Program-made: the position numbers and the translations under genes | Assembly (NCBI GenBank): GCA_019802505.1 | Contig: JAFMOC010000059.1 | Coordinates: 860,001 to 924,000, forward strand | DNA: 64,000 nt | Reading direction: 5' to 3' | DNA from: Corydoras sp. C115 | Lineage: Eukaryota > Chordata > Actinopteri > Siluriformes > Callichthyidae | In this document: positions 32,401-46,600 of the stretch, one piece after another | Layout of the letters: every line of letters starts with the position of its first letter | How positions within the stretch are numbered: the stretch's first letter is position 1 | The notes under the pieces: generated by a model | Seen by the model: only the letters and a program-made list of their open reading frames with translations | Databases searched by the model: none | Told to the model about the DNA's origin: nothing

Positions 32401-35400
32401 GTACACTTGTTAAATCAAAAACTGATGCCTATTTGATCAAGAAACCCTGTGATATATGACTTTCTAATAACTAATATGTAAATTATTGTTTATTGACATA
32501 TTAAAATCAATGTTTCCCTTATCCTAACAAATTTCTTTTCATGCTCGTGGTAATACAGACTGCTATTCACTCATGTGAATTGAGCATTTTTGTGTGAGTC
32601 AGGTTTTTTAAAAATGCTATTCAAAGTCCTGTTTATCAGTGCAGTTGGCATTTCTAAGCTCAGGATAAAATGCGCTGTCAAAACAAGATCATTGCTTTAT
32701 AACTAAATTAAACACATTAATAATAATCTACATTTTTGTTATATTGCTGTAATTCACAGAAAGCAGAACTGACTCCACACATAAGATTAAGTAATCCACG
32801 TTCTTCCTGTGAAGTTAGGTAAATTGCACTTATCTAAATTGCCCCTATGTAGTGTGTGTGTGTGTGTGTGAGGGCAAGTGTGTGCCCAGTAAAGGATTAG
32901 CACTATGTCCAGGGTGCCCAGTGCCCACAATGTTTTCCCTGGAAGGAGATGGAATCTAGGTCCACTCAAGGTTTCTCAGTTCTCGTTCTTTTATAACAAA
33001 ACAAATGCAAGGGATTTTTTTCTTGCCAGTGTCATTTTAAAGGTTGACACTTAAAATTATTGTAAACCTGACAATGTACTATTGGGAAAAAGTGCTAAGA
33101 TACTTGAACTTTGTGGCTATAGGTGGTTACATCTCTGTGCCATTTGAAAATGAAAAGGATAATCAAATGATCTGACTGATACAGGGTAAAGAAAGGAGGC
33201 CTCTTCAGTTTCCATGGCTGACAATTTAACAGAAACTATTTTTCATTTCTCACATCACATATCTCAACTAAAAGTGAAAGACAGAGACATAAAGCAAAGA
33301 TAAACCTATTGCAGGAGCTTTGAAAGAACTGAGATTTGTAACAAATATTTCAGCGTTGCATGGGAACAGAGAACGCAAAATCAGATGTGTTCAGATTTTT
33401 TACCAAAATAAAGTGGCATTGTTTGTATTACAGAGTCACAGAATGTACAGGTAAGAGGAAACAGTTTGGAGGCACTACAGTATCAGACCACAGCGTGCTT
33501 CCTCCACAATATCTGGAAATGAAGCCGGTTGCGTGCATGTCATCAGCACATTAGGCAGATTGATGTACGTGTACATAAATGAGCTGTAATTGGACTCGTT
33601 TGTCACGGTCTCCTGAGCAACAGCGTAGAGAAGATGCAGAAGTTCTTTCTCAGTCTGAGAGGACAGTCCCATGCTGAGCCAAGAGCACAGCTCAAAGAAG
33701 CAAATTTGCTGAGTTCAGAGAACAGCAGTGCAGCCATCTGCCAAACTGTCTGTGTGTGTATGACTTGCTGTGTGTGCATGTGTTTATGTGTGTATGTGTA
33801 TGTGTTTTTGTGTGTGCAGGTGTTTTATGTTTATATGCATGTTCGTGTGTGTGTGTGTGTGTGTGCAATACCTGTGAATGAACTGATTCTCCTCGAGGTA
33901 CTGGCAGCCACGAGCAATATCTCTGGCTATATTTAGAAGATCCACCATAGTCAAACAGGAGGGATGCTCCTGATAAGTAAAATGAAAAGCAAACAGACAA
34001 GCAAAAAAAGAAAATGTAACGGACGGGGTAGGAATTTGATTTCCGCTCAAGCATATGTTAGATTTCTTAAGCAAATGGAGCAAATGGATTTTCACCCTTT
34101 AAAGAAGAAATGGAAGAATAAAAGAAATGAAGTGGATCGTAAAGAAGGAGGAAGGAAGGAAGGAAGGAGAGGAGGAATAAAAAAAGGAAGAATAAGAGTA
34201 GCAGAAAAAAAGGAAGACGTGGTGTGTGTGGAAAAAAGACATGAGAAAGAAAAATAAAAAAGAAATTAAGTAAAAACAAGAAGAAAAAGCGAAAAAGAAA
34301 AGGATGAGGAAGAAAAAAGAAGACAATAAATAAGAAGAAAAAAGAAAGAAGAAGAGGATGACATGGAGTAGATGAAAAACACTTCAATTGAAGAAGAAAT
34401 TAAGTAAATAAGACATGATGAAAAATGAAGGAGGAAAAAAGAAAAAAGGATATTATTAGATAAGAAGATGACAAAGAAAAAAGTGGCTTAGTGGTTAGCA
34501 CGGCCGACTCTCAGTGCTAGGGATTCCTAGTTCGTATCCCAATCTGGGTGGAGTTTCCATGTTCTCCCCATGTCTGCGTGGGTTTCCACCGGGTTCTCCG
34601 GTTTCCTCCCACAGTCCGAAAACATGGATCAAATTCAAATGAATTCTCCAAATTGCCCCATATAGAGTGTGTCTGTGTGAGTGAGTGTGTGTCCAGCTAT
34701 AGATTGGTGTATCTGCCCAGCGCCTGAAACGTTTGCCGCTGGAAGAGCATGGGGAACCCCCCGCGACCCTGATGGAGGATAAAGCGGAAGATAATGGATG
34801 GATGGATGGATTGATATAGTTTTTACTGCATGCAGAAATCTGAAGTCTATACAGCACATACTGTACACATGAGTGTACATGCACTGCAGTATCTGTACTC
34901 TGCACAGTCATTCTGCTTCTATTTTACTATAAAAAGCAGATTTTTACTAGTGGGCGTTTTTTCTCACCAGTCGGGGTCGAGTCTCCCTCAGAAATGTTTT
35001 AAGATCCCCTCCAGCCATCAGCTCCAGCAGAATGAAGCGGGGCAGAGCCTGTAAACTCACTCCTATACACCTCACAATGTTCTGATGGCTGAATTTACTG
35101 CCGGTTGCAATGAAAACAAGAAGATGATGTTCAGTGTAAGTAAGAAAGAATGGCAATCCGTGTGTGTCTTTGAGGAGTTGATTACCTGATAATGAGGGCT
35201 TCCATTAGAAAGTCGAGTTCATCCTGCTCAGAACAGACTTCAGGAAGTGTCTGATTACAGACACAAACACCAGCGGAAATGAGCACAAAATGTTACCACC
35301 TGCTAACTGGTATGCACATTTATACAAGCAAAGTGGAAAACAAAGCATCAGGGAGGCTTGTGCTTTTAACCAACTCGAGCTCACCTTGACTGCTACCTGC

Positions 35401-36998
35401 ATGGGACTCGGTTCTCCTGGTATTCCTACTGCCAGACCTTCATACACCTCACCGAAGGCACCGTGGCCCAAACCTCTGCAGAGATATCAAGCATTTTTTT
35501 TCTTTTTTACATTAAATCTGTTGATCATAATGGCTTTTAGTAGTGAGCATGTTCGCCTTTCAGGGCTGTGGATTTAGGTTCGAATCTTCCATGTTCTCCC
35601 ATTGTCTGCATGGGTTTCTCTCAGGTTCTTCCACAGTTTAAAAACATGGATTCAAGGTATATTTACTGCTATTAATTGCCCTTATATAGTGTTTCTCTGT
35701 GTGTGAGTGAGTATGCTCAGTGATGGATTGGCACATTGTCCTGGGTGTATCTGCCAAAATGTAGCTTGTTCACGCATTATATTAATATTTCTGTGTGGTA
35801 GCTCAGTGGTTAGGGTGATGGTCTGCAATCTGAAGGTAGGGTGTTAGCATGTTCGCCTTTCAGGGCTGGGCATTTAGATTCAAATCTCGAACTCGGTAAA
35901 ACTTCCATGTCCTCCCATCGTCTGGGTGGGTTCTTCTCAGGTTCTTCCACAGTTTAAAAACGTGGATTCAAGGTACATTTACTGCTATTAATTGCTCCTT
36001 TATAGTGTTTCTCTGTGTGTGAGTGAGTGTGCTCAGTGATGTATTGGCACATTGTCCTGTGTGTGTCTGCCCAGCGCTTAAAATGTTCTCCCCCGGATGG
36101 GCATGGTGAACCCCCGCAACCAAACGCACTCGGGTTATAATAAATACAGATTAAGTAAAGGCTGGTAACCTGGTTAGGGAAATATTCCGGCGTGGTACTT
36201 CCTTCAAGTCGTTCACCGACGCCATCTTGCCAGCGAAGCAGTAATTGGGGTTGTAGTCAGTCATGATGGTGGAGGCTCTGAGTTTACTCAGCTTACAGTC
36301 GGGACTTTGGAGTTCCAGCTGAATGGACTGCAGCTCCGTGTGCTTGCGTCGGTACACTAGAAATCGCACAGACATCCAAACTGGCATCTCATATAATCAA
36401 CCAGACAAGAAATCGACTTTTTTTTCTATTTGCTTGCATTCAGTAAAAAAACAACATATTTAGCACAATATCACTTTCAAAACAGGATTTACAACATAAT
36501 ATTTTATTGTTTGGCAAGTTCTCCTTTTGCTGAAAGAACAGCATGTACTCAAGCTGAGAGTGTGACCAAAGTGAGAGTGTAACTCTGTATAAATAATTCT
36601 TCCTATGCTTATATCAATACCCAGTTTTATGGATGGGTTTGTGTGTGTGTTTATGTGTGGTAGCTCAGTGGTTGGGCTGATGGCCTGCAATCTGAAGGTT
36701 GGGGGTTTATAGTCCAGCAAAGATGCCAATGAGGTCCCTTGAGCAAGACTCTTAACCCTCATTGCTCCAGCGATGCACCCTGTATTCTGAGCCAAACCAT
36801 GTAGTTGAAATATTTAGTTGCTTCAGATAAAAGCGGCTGCTGAATAACCTAATAATATATGTTTACATTTTCCACCTACTTAAAATATGAAAAAGTGAAA
36901 CAATTAATAGATTATCATTTATTAAACATCAAGAAACAAAACAATGGATAAAGATGAAGTAATGGGATGAGATAAGATAGAAGATTGCATTATATTGC

Positions 36999-37033
<35 letters not shown>

Positions 37034-40000
37034 TGTGCTTAGTTCTACTCTAGTGGGAATGTTTGAAATATTTCAAATTTACCACTTAGCTCACTGCTGA
37101 GACATTTATGTCATGCCTATACTAAACTGAGAATAAAATCTAATACATGTTTAACTTTATTCACAGACATAACCAGCCCTAGTCGACACAAGCATAATAA
37201 AATATGAGGCAGAAATGAATAAATAAATGAACAAACACAATGCACAGAGCAAAGTACTAAGCCATTCACCCACGGCATCATTGCATTAATGCATTAGTCA
37301 CTAGTTTAAGGGCAGTTTTCCATAATAAAAGACTTTATGCCAAAAAAAGATACACATAAGGGAGGGGTCTTAATAGCAATGCCATTTTTTGTCTGTTATT
37401 GCATATCAAACCTTACTAGTACTTGGCTGGACTATAACTCAAACCTTGGACCTTTAGGTTCTATAATAACAAGCCTACAACTGTCTCAGATGCATTTTAA
37501 TTTGTAGCTTTAAGGTTCTAAATGTCTCTGCCATCATGGATAGAGTTGGAAAGATCATTTCACTATTTTTCAGTGGTGGGGTAAGAACTAGCAGCATGGT
37601 GACGACATTAAACACTGGAAACCAGTAAACGAGTCGGGTGTAATTTTGGAAAATAGAGCTGACCAGCATTTATAAAGCACTTAAAGCCAATTAAGAATAA
37701 AAAGAAGGAATTAAGTAAAATCAGAAGCTCCTTATAATATAATCAAATTAAGTTCAAGTTATTTACAACAGTACATTGTCACTTTTTGCAACAGTACATT
37801 GTCACAAAGCAGCTTTACAGAATGAAAAGCCTTTAAACCCCCAAAGAGTAAGCCAAAGCAACAGTGGCAAGAAAAAAACTCCCTGTTATGCTGTTATTTA
37901 AGGAAGAAACCTTGTGAGGACCAAGACTCAGTGGGGGACTCATCCTCCTTAAGCAGCCAGGCAGCAACAACAGTGTAGGACAGCCATGTATAGATATTTA
38001 ACAAATGGAATTATGCAAACCAACACGATTGATCAGACAACGCGTACACATGTAAAGCCCATGTAGTCTGAGTACATGCTGCCATTAGAACACATGAACA
38101 ACATACCAAATATGAGTTTAAAAAATACTCAAATAATTGAATTACAGAACTACATCAGGTAAAATAGAAACATGCTCACTAGTGGTCTCATGTTTTTACC
38201 AAAAATTCAGCTCGGCGGTTTAGTTCTCAGCCCTTTCAGAGAGTAAGGTTATGTCACTTTACACAAGCAACACAACTATAATCCTACTTCGTACTGACAG
38301 TTTTATGAAAGCCTTTTTCTCTCAGTTCCAGCAAGACTTTGGCCCGGTGCACAACACGAGCCTCAGAAAGACGGCTCCTTGCTCGACTTTATTTATGAAA
38401 CTGTCATGCATGTGCCACCAGTTGGCATTGACACTTTTAGAATCTCACGCTTAGTAAAATGTCGGAAATGTGGAAGTATTGCAAAGTGTGAATCTAAAGC
38501 AGAACATCTGAGTGCAGGGCAGCTTTTTGTCTCTTTTTGGTTCTCAAAATGACGAGTATAGTAAAATATCCAAAATGCAAATGCATCTTATCTAATGCAT
38601 CTGAACTTGCTTTGATCTAATAAATAATTTCAGGAGGTTGTGGAACCATGAGTCATACATTATGCTGTATAATATACCACAAAAGACATAGGGTCTTACA
38701 TCATGCTCAAGATCACAATGCTTATTGCTATCTTACACCCGCCAACAGTCTATTTCCATGCCTTCCGACTTCAGATATACAGGGGCAATTTAAAGTAGCC
38801 AATTCACCTTTAATAACAGTGGGACCTCTGCGGACACGTCCAGAACATGGAAGTTTCACACAGATCGGGATACAAACCTGGAAAAGGTGGACATGCAAAC
38901 TATCATGCCACTTGTGCCACCCTAATTTTCATTCATTCATTCATTCATTCATTATCTCCCGCTTTATCCTCTATTAGGGTCGCAGTGGGGTTCCCCATGC
39001 CCATCCAGGGGAGAACATCTCAGGCGCTGGGCAGATAGACCCAGGACAGGACGCCAATCCATCGCTGAGCAAACACTCACTCACACAGACACACTCTATA
39101 TGGGGCAATTTTGAGAATTCAATTGACTTGATCCATGTTTTTGGACTGTGGGAGGAAACCGGAGAACCAGGAGGAAACCCACGCAGACACGGGGAGAACA
39201 TGGAAACTCCACCCAGATGGGGATTCGAACCGGAAATCCCTAGCACTGATAGGCGAACGTGCTAACCACTAAGCCACCCTGCCGCCTGTCCACCCTAATT
39301 AAATTTCTAAAAATACAATAATGAAATTAAAGCATATCATCAATGTTTGTTCTAAATACAAAAAAAAAAATCTGTGTTGAGTCAAGGCTGAGTCCCATAT
39401 TGCCGATGTCAGGTTTAATTAAACAAGACACACATTTGCATCAGAATAAAACTCTGGACTTCTGTAAACACATTGCCCGTAACGTGTGAGCACTCGAGAC
39501 ATATTTACGTTTCGGTGTACACACATCTTCACTCGAGCACCGGAAGCTTGGTGGCCCTGACCCTCGGCTGTAAACACATTAGCGTTGGCTGTGAAAGTGA
39601 TTTATTCACAGTTTGGTAATAGACGAGGCTTGTCACTGGATGCCTAACTGGTCATCCATCATCACGCTGTTTAATTCATCAATGGGCGGTTGCTACTCTT
39701 CCCCGTGAGGATGGCACTGGCAGATGTGATGTGCGGTGCGATGGCTCAATGGGCGCGTGTGAGCGTGTGATAAGGCCGCGCTGAAACGCAAGCCAAAGCT
39801 GCATCTGCATGAATGTGGACGTGTGGCTGGGGCTCTGTGGGAGGATTAATACTTGTTAGTGCAGCTGAACATGCAAATGAATTAAACTAAATACATTCAA
39901 ATGTGCAGTGCTTCTGAACTGGGGTTTATGGTAACGTCTAATGAGTTTGTAATCTTTTTGCATCAACGTGTTAGAGACTTTAACAAAGATTTAAAAAAAA

Positions 40001-43000
40001 AAAAAAAAAAAAGCAAACTCTGAGACCACTAGAAAAAAATCATTTAGTTTTGTTACCAAATTAAAGGTTTCATTAATAAATAAATTCATTATATAAAAAC
40101 TTTTCTGTATGGACAAAAATATTGGGACACCTCCTCTGATCCTATTCTGACATTTTGACTTTCTGTAACATTTTGTTTTTAACATTTGTTTCATTAATAA
40201 ATAAAACAGCATAATTATATAAAAACTTTTCTGTATGGACAAAAATATTGTGACACCTACTCTGATCCTATTCTGACATTTTGACTGCAACAACATATAT
40301 TACAGCAACACACTGCGAACTATATCATGGCTTTGAATTTTACAATTAATGCCAAAAGTCTGGGTCTGGGGCGGCATGGTGGCTTAGTGGTGAGCACGTC
40401 GCCTCTCAGCACTGGGGATCCAGGTTCATAACCCAATTTTTTTATGTTCTCCTTGTGTCTGCGTGAGTTCCTCTTGGTCTTTCGCTTTCCTCCCACAGTC
40501 CAAAAACATGGATCAAAGGTCAACTGAATTCTCTGAATTGCCCCATATAGAGTGTGTTTGTGTGAGTGAGTGTGAGTGTGTGCCCAGTGATAGATTGGCA
40601 TCCTGTCCTGGGTGTATCTGCCCAGCGCCCGAAATGTTCTCTCCCTGGATGGGTATGGGAACCCCCCCCTCATGACCCTAGTAGAGGATTAAGCAAAACA
40701 TAATGAATTAATTAATTAATGAGTCTGTGTCTGTTCTTTATAAAAATCCACACCGTTGCTTCGATTACCGTGACATTTGACACGATTACTCTTCAGGAAA
40801 CTGCAGAGGTTTATAAACTCTGTACAACCACCAAGAAGCAGCTCAACCAGTGATTTGTGGAGAGAGTAATTAATGCTATTGTACACAGGGGAAACTTACA
40901 TGTAAGAGACGTGGAAGTTCTTTGTTAGTATTTTTCTCTCAGTTAGTTTAATAAAGGTTGTTTAAAAAAAAATACTAGGTAAATTAAATACTATGTAAAT
41001 TGACGTTTCCACTGTTAACATGAAATGTCATCACTTTGTCCAGACCGGAAAGTGGCTAACTAAAAGTTATGTTGCATCCATATATCTAATCCAAGTTAGA
41101 CACACTTTACTGAGTGAATTACTCGTTGCATTCTTGGCTCTCGGTTTTAAAATGGCTTTTTGAGACTCACTGATCATAACTCCAGACACGGCCAACAGCA
41201 GAGCAGCGATGAGCGCCGAGGTGCCCACCGAGAGTCCCAATGCCAAGTGAAATAATGGCTGTTGAGTGAGGACAGGAACATCTGGAAAATCAAGTGCAGG
41301 AATTGGATTAGTCTACTTACAGATTTAATGCTCATCATTAAAAACATCACAGTTATCCCTGACTACACGTCCAAAGTGCAGCCTCCTCCCTGAAGCCTTG
41401 ACTTTCAAAGCATACGCACTGTACATACAGAATTCAGTATTAATAAGCGAAGAAATATATATCAATATCTATATTTGTGGCATCAAAGCTGTGCACGGAC
41501 TGGGATGTTGTATATGGAATGCAGGACCACATTAAGAAATATTAGTTTGCAGATGGAATATGGTGTGCATGTTTGCCACTGTGTTTTATGGTGCAGTTTA
41601 TGTGTCTACTGTCTATTTAGTTAGTGTCAATTTAAATAAACAGTAAATGTGAATGTGCAAGCGTGTCTATGGAATATATAAATGTTTATTTTGTCATTTA
41701 CCCGAGAACTAATAATGAATGTATTTAGTTGTAATGTGCAATTAAGGCAATTAGTTTATCACCATTGCATAATTAAAAGGGAGCAAACACTTGCTTTTGC
41801 ACATTTGAGTGGATTTGCTCAATTCTGCTGAAGTTGAGAAACCTCAAAATTTCTATTTTGGGCTTTTTTTTTTTGAGCAGGGACCTAGACCATTCAGTTC
41901 ATTTCATTTCAGGAAAAAAAGCTAACATCTTTGGTTAAACATCGTTTGTGTTTTAAGTGGGAATTCTGATACGCGAAAAAATCCATCCATCCATACATTA
42001 TCTTCCACTTTATCCTCTATTAGGGTCGTGGGGGGTTCCCCATGCTGATCCAGGGGAGAACGTCGCAGATACACCCAGGACAGGACACCAATCTATCGCT
42101 GGGCACACACTCACTCACACAGACATGCACACAGACACACTCTATATGGGGCAATTTGGAGAATTCAATTGACTTGATCAATGTTTTCGGACTGTGGAAG
42201 GAAACCGGAGAACCCGGAGGAAACCCACGCGGACATGGAGAGAACATGGAAACTCCACCCAGATTAGGATTTGAACCAGGAATCCCTAGTGCTGAGAGGA
42301 GAACGTGCTAACTACTAAGCCACTGTGCCGCCCGATGCTAAAAAATAGAAGAAAATATAAAAGGCCCTCAGCATTCCCTTCAGGAGTTGTTCTTGATGGA
42401 CTAGATTCTATTATTTTTATTACACATATAGCACAAAGAAGTTCTTTCCTCACATATCCTTAAGTCTAAGCCTGAAGTCAGAGTGCAGGGTCACCTGTGA
42501 TACAGTAAGAGCAGAGCAGAGATAAGGTCTTTGCTTAAGGGCTCACATTGACAACTTTTTTGATCTAAGTGATTGAACCAGCAACCTTTCTATCCGTATC
42601 ACAAGACTTTAGCCATTGCTGCCCTGTGGCTATGCGCCTTTTGATTCTATGATGGGCTCCACATTTACTGCGAGCAGAAAAACATGTTATAACCACTAAA
42701 CCTTAATTAGTAATTATTTTTAAAAAATTAATTACATAAACTGCATTCCCGAATACGTAGAAACAAAAAATCTGTTTTCCAGGTAAACAGATGTGATGTG
42801 ACAGATGTGACCTAACACGTGAAAAAGATTAGTATGTTTTTTTATTTTATTTATTTATTATTTTTTAAAATCAAAATAGAATGTTGTTTAAATATGCATT
42901 TAATGAGATGTGAATTGATGTGGTTCAGAATTCTCGCTGGTGGTCGAATCAATAGTTCAATTCCTTGATAAATGATCCGTGCAGACTTGCAGTGTGGTAG

Positions 43001-43591
43001 GTAGCTGGCAACTAAATCAGTAAGTCATTCAGTCATCAAGCAGAGATACAAGCACCTTTGTGGCAAGTGTGAATGCAAGACACTCAGCGCCTTTCTGTTT
43101 AAGAGCTACAAGTGTGATTGATGTAAAGCCTGAACATTCCCAGCATACCCGAGTTCTCCTGGGCTTTAAGTACGAAATGGCTGCAAATAAGTTAAATCAG
43201 CCCTGCTCTCGTGGAGGGGAGGATTTTCCCCTTCCTGTCAATGGTTCCTGCTGATATATCGGCTACAAAACACAACAGTTTGCCACCACCTTCTGGGACA
43301 TTCGGCTATTTTGTGATATTGCATGATTTTGTCCCTTGTTAAAGTGCCGATGTATATTTGAATGTTCAAATCCAATTTTCTTATTATTTTTTATACATTA
43401 TGTGGAAACATTGACATTGTTTTTAACATGACATTAAACACCTGATTAACATAACTTTCACTCCATCAAGTTCTAACACTCTGGATATTATTTTTTGCCA
43501 TATCCTCATGTCTATATACTTACACGTTAATCTGCCATACTACATTTGTATATTTATCATTTGCCCTGTACATATTGTGTAAATAACGATA

Positions 43592-43676
<85 letters not shown>

Positions 43677-46600
43677 TATAGTATAGTATAGTATAGTATA
43701 TAATCGAACCAAGGTCCTTCAGGTCACAGGTTCAGGTTTGTTCCTTATAAGTATAACTAGCCCATATTCCTCTATATAAAAAATGCTTTATTTTTCCCCC
43801 CAATTTATGAATCCATAACAAACTAGTTTAATAAAACATGGTGGCTTCATTCTGTCTTAATTCATTAATTCTCTATTAAATTATTTAGTGTTGTGTGGAA
43901 GGGAAAAAAATTGTATTTATATTTCTGAAATACGTTTTTTTTTTTTGACTGTGTACCTGTAGAGTTAATGCACGTTACACCGTTGGGAGCCAGAGCAAAG
44001 TTTAAATCACAGTAACACTCGGTTCCTTCCGAAGTCTTCCGGCAGTCTCCTGATTCACAGTGACTGCAGTTCTGCACAGTGTTGATTAATAGCTCACCGT
44101 CTCCGTCCATTACTGAAAAGAGCACAATGATTATTAAGACACAAGTTAAAGTAAAAAAAAAAAAAAAAAAAATATTATAATAAATAAATCCATGTAATGG
44201 CTGAAAGAGTTTAGAAAAAATTAGTATTGAGAAATTACTAATACTATTGTGTTAGTCATCCACTAATCCTTCATCAGTGATTAGAGGACAGTGTGTATAG
44301 GAACCTGCTGGCTGGACATTTTTGGATCTTACATGTTGTGTGTAATCGATAAAATGAATGAGCAGATGCATCTAATAAAGTGGCCAGTGATATAGCGATA
44401 ATAGAATATTATTCATCTACAGTTTATTGTATAACATCACCAAAAGTGTTAAAATAAGATGCCCACATACTTTTGGCCATACACTGTACAGTAAAGTAGT
44501 ATTACTTTTAAGTGGCTCCAGATACAGGAAGCCTTCTGGGCTGATGAAGGAGGAGCCATCTTCTCCATCCTGTTTAGGGTCATTGCCTACAGATGTGCTG
44601 CCACCTATAACCAAAGAGCAGAAAAACACCTGATGCAATACCATGTAACATAAACAGAGTTGTAGAACATGGAGCAGGGTAATGTTACATAACAGAATGA
44701 ATAAATAAATGTATGAATGAATACGTACATCATTTATTTATACACTACCAAATCAAATGTTTGGACACACCTCCTTTTTGCTCCACTTATTGTCCATGTT
44801 TTCAGTTCCACCTACTGTAAAGATGGACTTTGTAGTTCTATAATTCCACACTGTAGTCCATACTGTGTACGTCCCCTTTACTCTGTTCTAATGGTCAGGA
44901 CACCAATAGTACCACCACAGAGAGCAGGTGTTATTTGGCGGGTGCATTATTCCTATGCCAGCAGTGTCACTGAGGTGGAGAAATGAAATTACAGTAACCT
45001 CACCACATCAGTGACATCTGCAGAACTGACAATAAATAATCCACCACACAATTGATACCTGTTCTGTGATGGTCCTGGCCAATAGAGAACAGAAAACCAT
45101 CAGATTACTGACAAAAACTAGAAAACAGATGTACTACAGTCTGTAATTGTAAAACTACAAAGTCCATCTATATGGTAAGTGGAGAAAATAGACGATGGAC
45201 CAAGAATTCATGCATGTATTCATACATACAAACAGGGTCATATATATATATAAATAACAACCGGTGTGACCTAACCTCTATAGCCACCTCCTCCACCACC
45301 ACTGGTGCAGGCTCCTCCACCTCCTCCAAAGCCACCTCGAGTCTTCCAGCCCATTGTTGGGCATGGATTTCCCCCCTGACCTCCAAGAACAAGAGGTTTC
45401 CCTCCCCAAGATACAGGAGTACTATCATTCCAGCCTCCACCACCACCTAAAAAAATGATGGAAATGTTACCTACAGTCTGAAAAGCTTTAAAAATCCATA
45501 TGTATTTGTGGCTTGATAAGAAAACATTAAAATACAAATGTGATTTAATATCTGAACATGAAAAGCTGGACTACAGGTAAATATCTTACCAACATGAAGA
45601 TGCACAATGCTATTACATATCTATATAGTTTTCTTGCTGTAAAACTATTTAATTATACTGCTTTTAGTGCACTGTGCATCATATTAATACGTTACATTAA
45701 ATTACACGTTCGTTAAATATATTGGAATGTATAACTGCCCAAGATAGAAATGTCCAAACTCTCCAGTTTATAAAGGTGACATTTAAGTCATTTGATACCT
45801 AATATGTAATGATTACCTTTAAATTCCACCTGACCTTTACTTAGCAGTACCACTTTTCTGCTCACTTTAAGCACCACTTCAGTGGAATATAGACCTCAAT
45901 TCTTTGTCACTAACCTTTCAATTTTTTAACAGGAGAAAGACAACAAATTCTTCCACAGGGTAACCCTGTCCTATTTCCTACAGTCCCCCCTGTCAACTTT
46001 GGAACAGCAAATAGGTTCTCATACAAGACAAACACGCAGTGAGAGTGATCTAAAGTTTATTCAACAGCTTGGCTGCTAGCGGAATGAATTATATATCTCA
46101 AGATAGGTACAAAATAATTCTGATCGATGTAGAACTCAGACTCCGGTAACTCGGGTGAGAAGGGAAAGGCAGAATATGAGCCTGTTGCAGATCATGCATA
46201 TTTATGAAAACGCTACTTTTTTTGGAAAGTGATAAGACTATGAGAATTCAATAATCTTTTCAACTCCAAAAAATTTAATACCATGTGGAAACTAAAGGAT
46301 AGAAAGTTCAACATGGGATTGTCATGATCATTCGCTAGAAATCATCTGACGTGATCTTAAGTTTGGTAACACTTTACCGACATCCGGTATTCATAATGCA
46401 TTATTAACACTTTTATAAAGCTTTATAAAATATTTATGATGCTTAATAATACTTGTCATAAGCATTTGTTAATGCCCATAGATGAAAACCACACTTATAA
46501 ATTGTTATAAGAACATGCCATAAGGCTTTATAACACAAAGTGACATAATGCATTAGAAATAATATATTTTCATCTTTCATTTTCAACTAAGGTAAGGTAA

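Larger units (their letters stand above)
32300..33871. other. ALK intron 24
   Basis: It begins with an (ATC)n/(GAT)n run (32313-32337) and contains a degraded V-SINE piece (32820-32955). It ends in a TG-rich zone (33750-33867) next to the exon 24 donor. The remainder is unique. Confidence 0.55.
36357..41170. other. ALK intron 19
   Basis: The intron between the TM and juxtamembrane exons holds a mermaid-like SINE (36656-36856), an (ATA)n run (36997-37031), a dispersed repeat (37750-37995), a young minus-strand V-SINE (38928-39289), a GC-richer unique stretch (39400-39890), a duplicated 110 bp unit (40065-40290) and a V-SINE (40369-40720). Confidence 0.6.
41282..43956. other. ALK intron 18
   Basis: It contains one minus-strand V-SINE (41985-42335) and a (TA)n microsatellite followed by GTATA repeats (43604-43703). 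The rest is unique AT-rich DNA with no exon. Confidence 0.55.

Noticed and set aside
34067..34387. Phe/Leu-rich 106-codon frame on the - strand
   Set aside because: It is produced by the purine-rich tract; no domain or splice context supports it.
45168..45450. Other-frame readings across ALK exon 16
   Set aside because: The Gly-rich frame matches ALK; the Glu/Val-rich and Thr/Ser-rich readings are its shadows.
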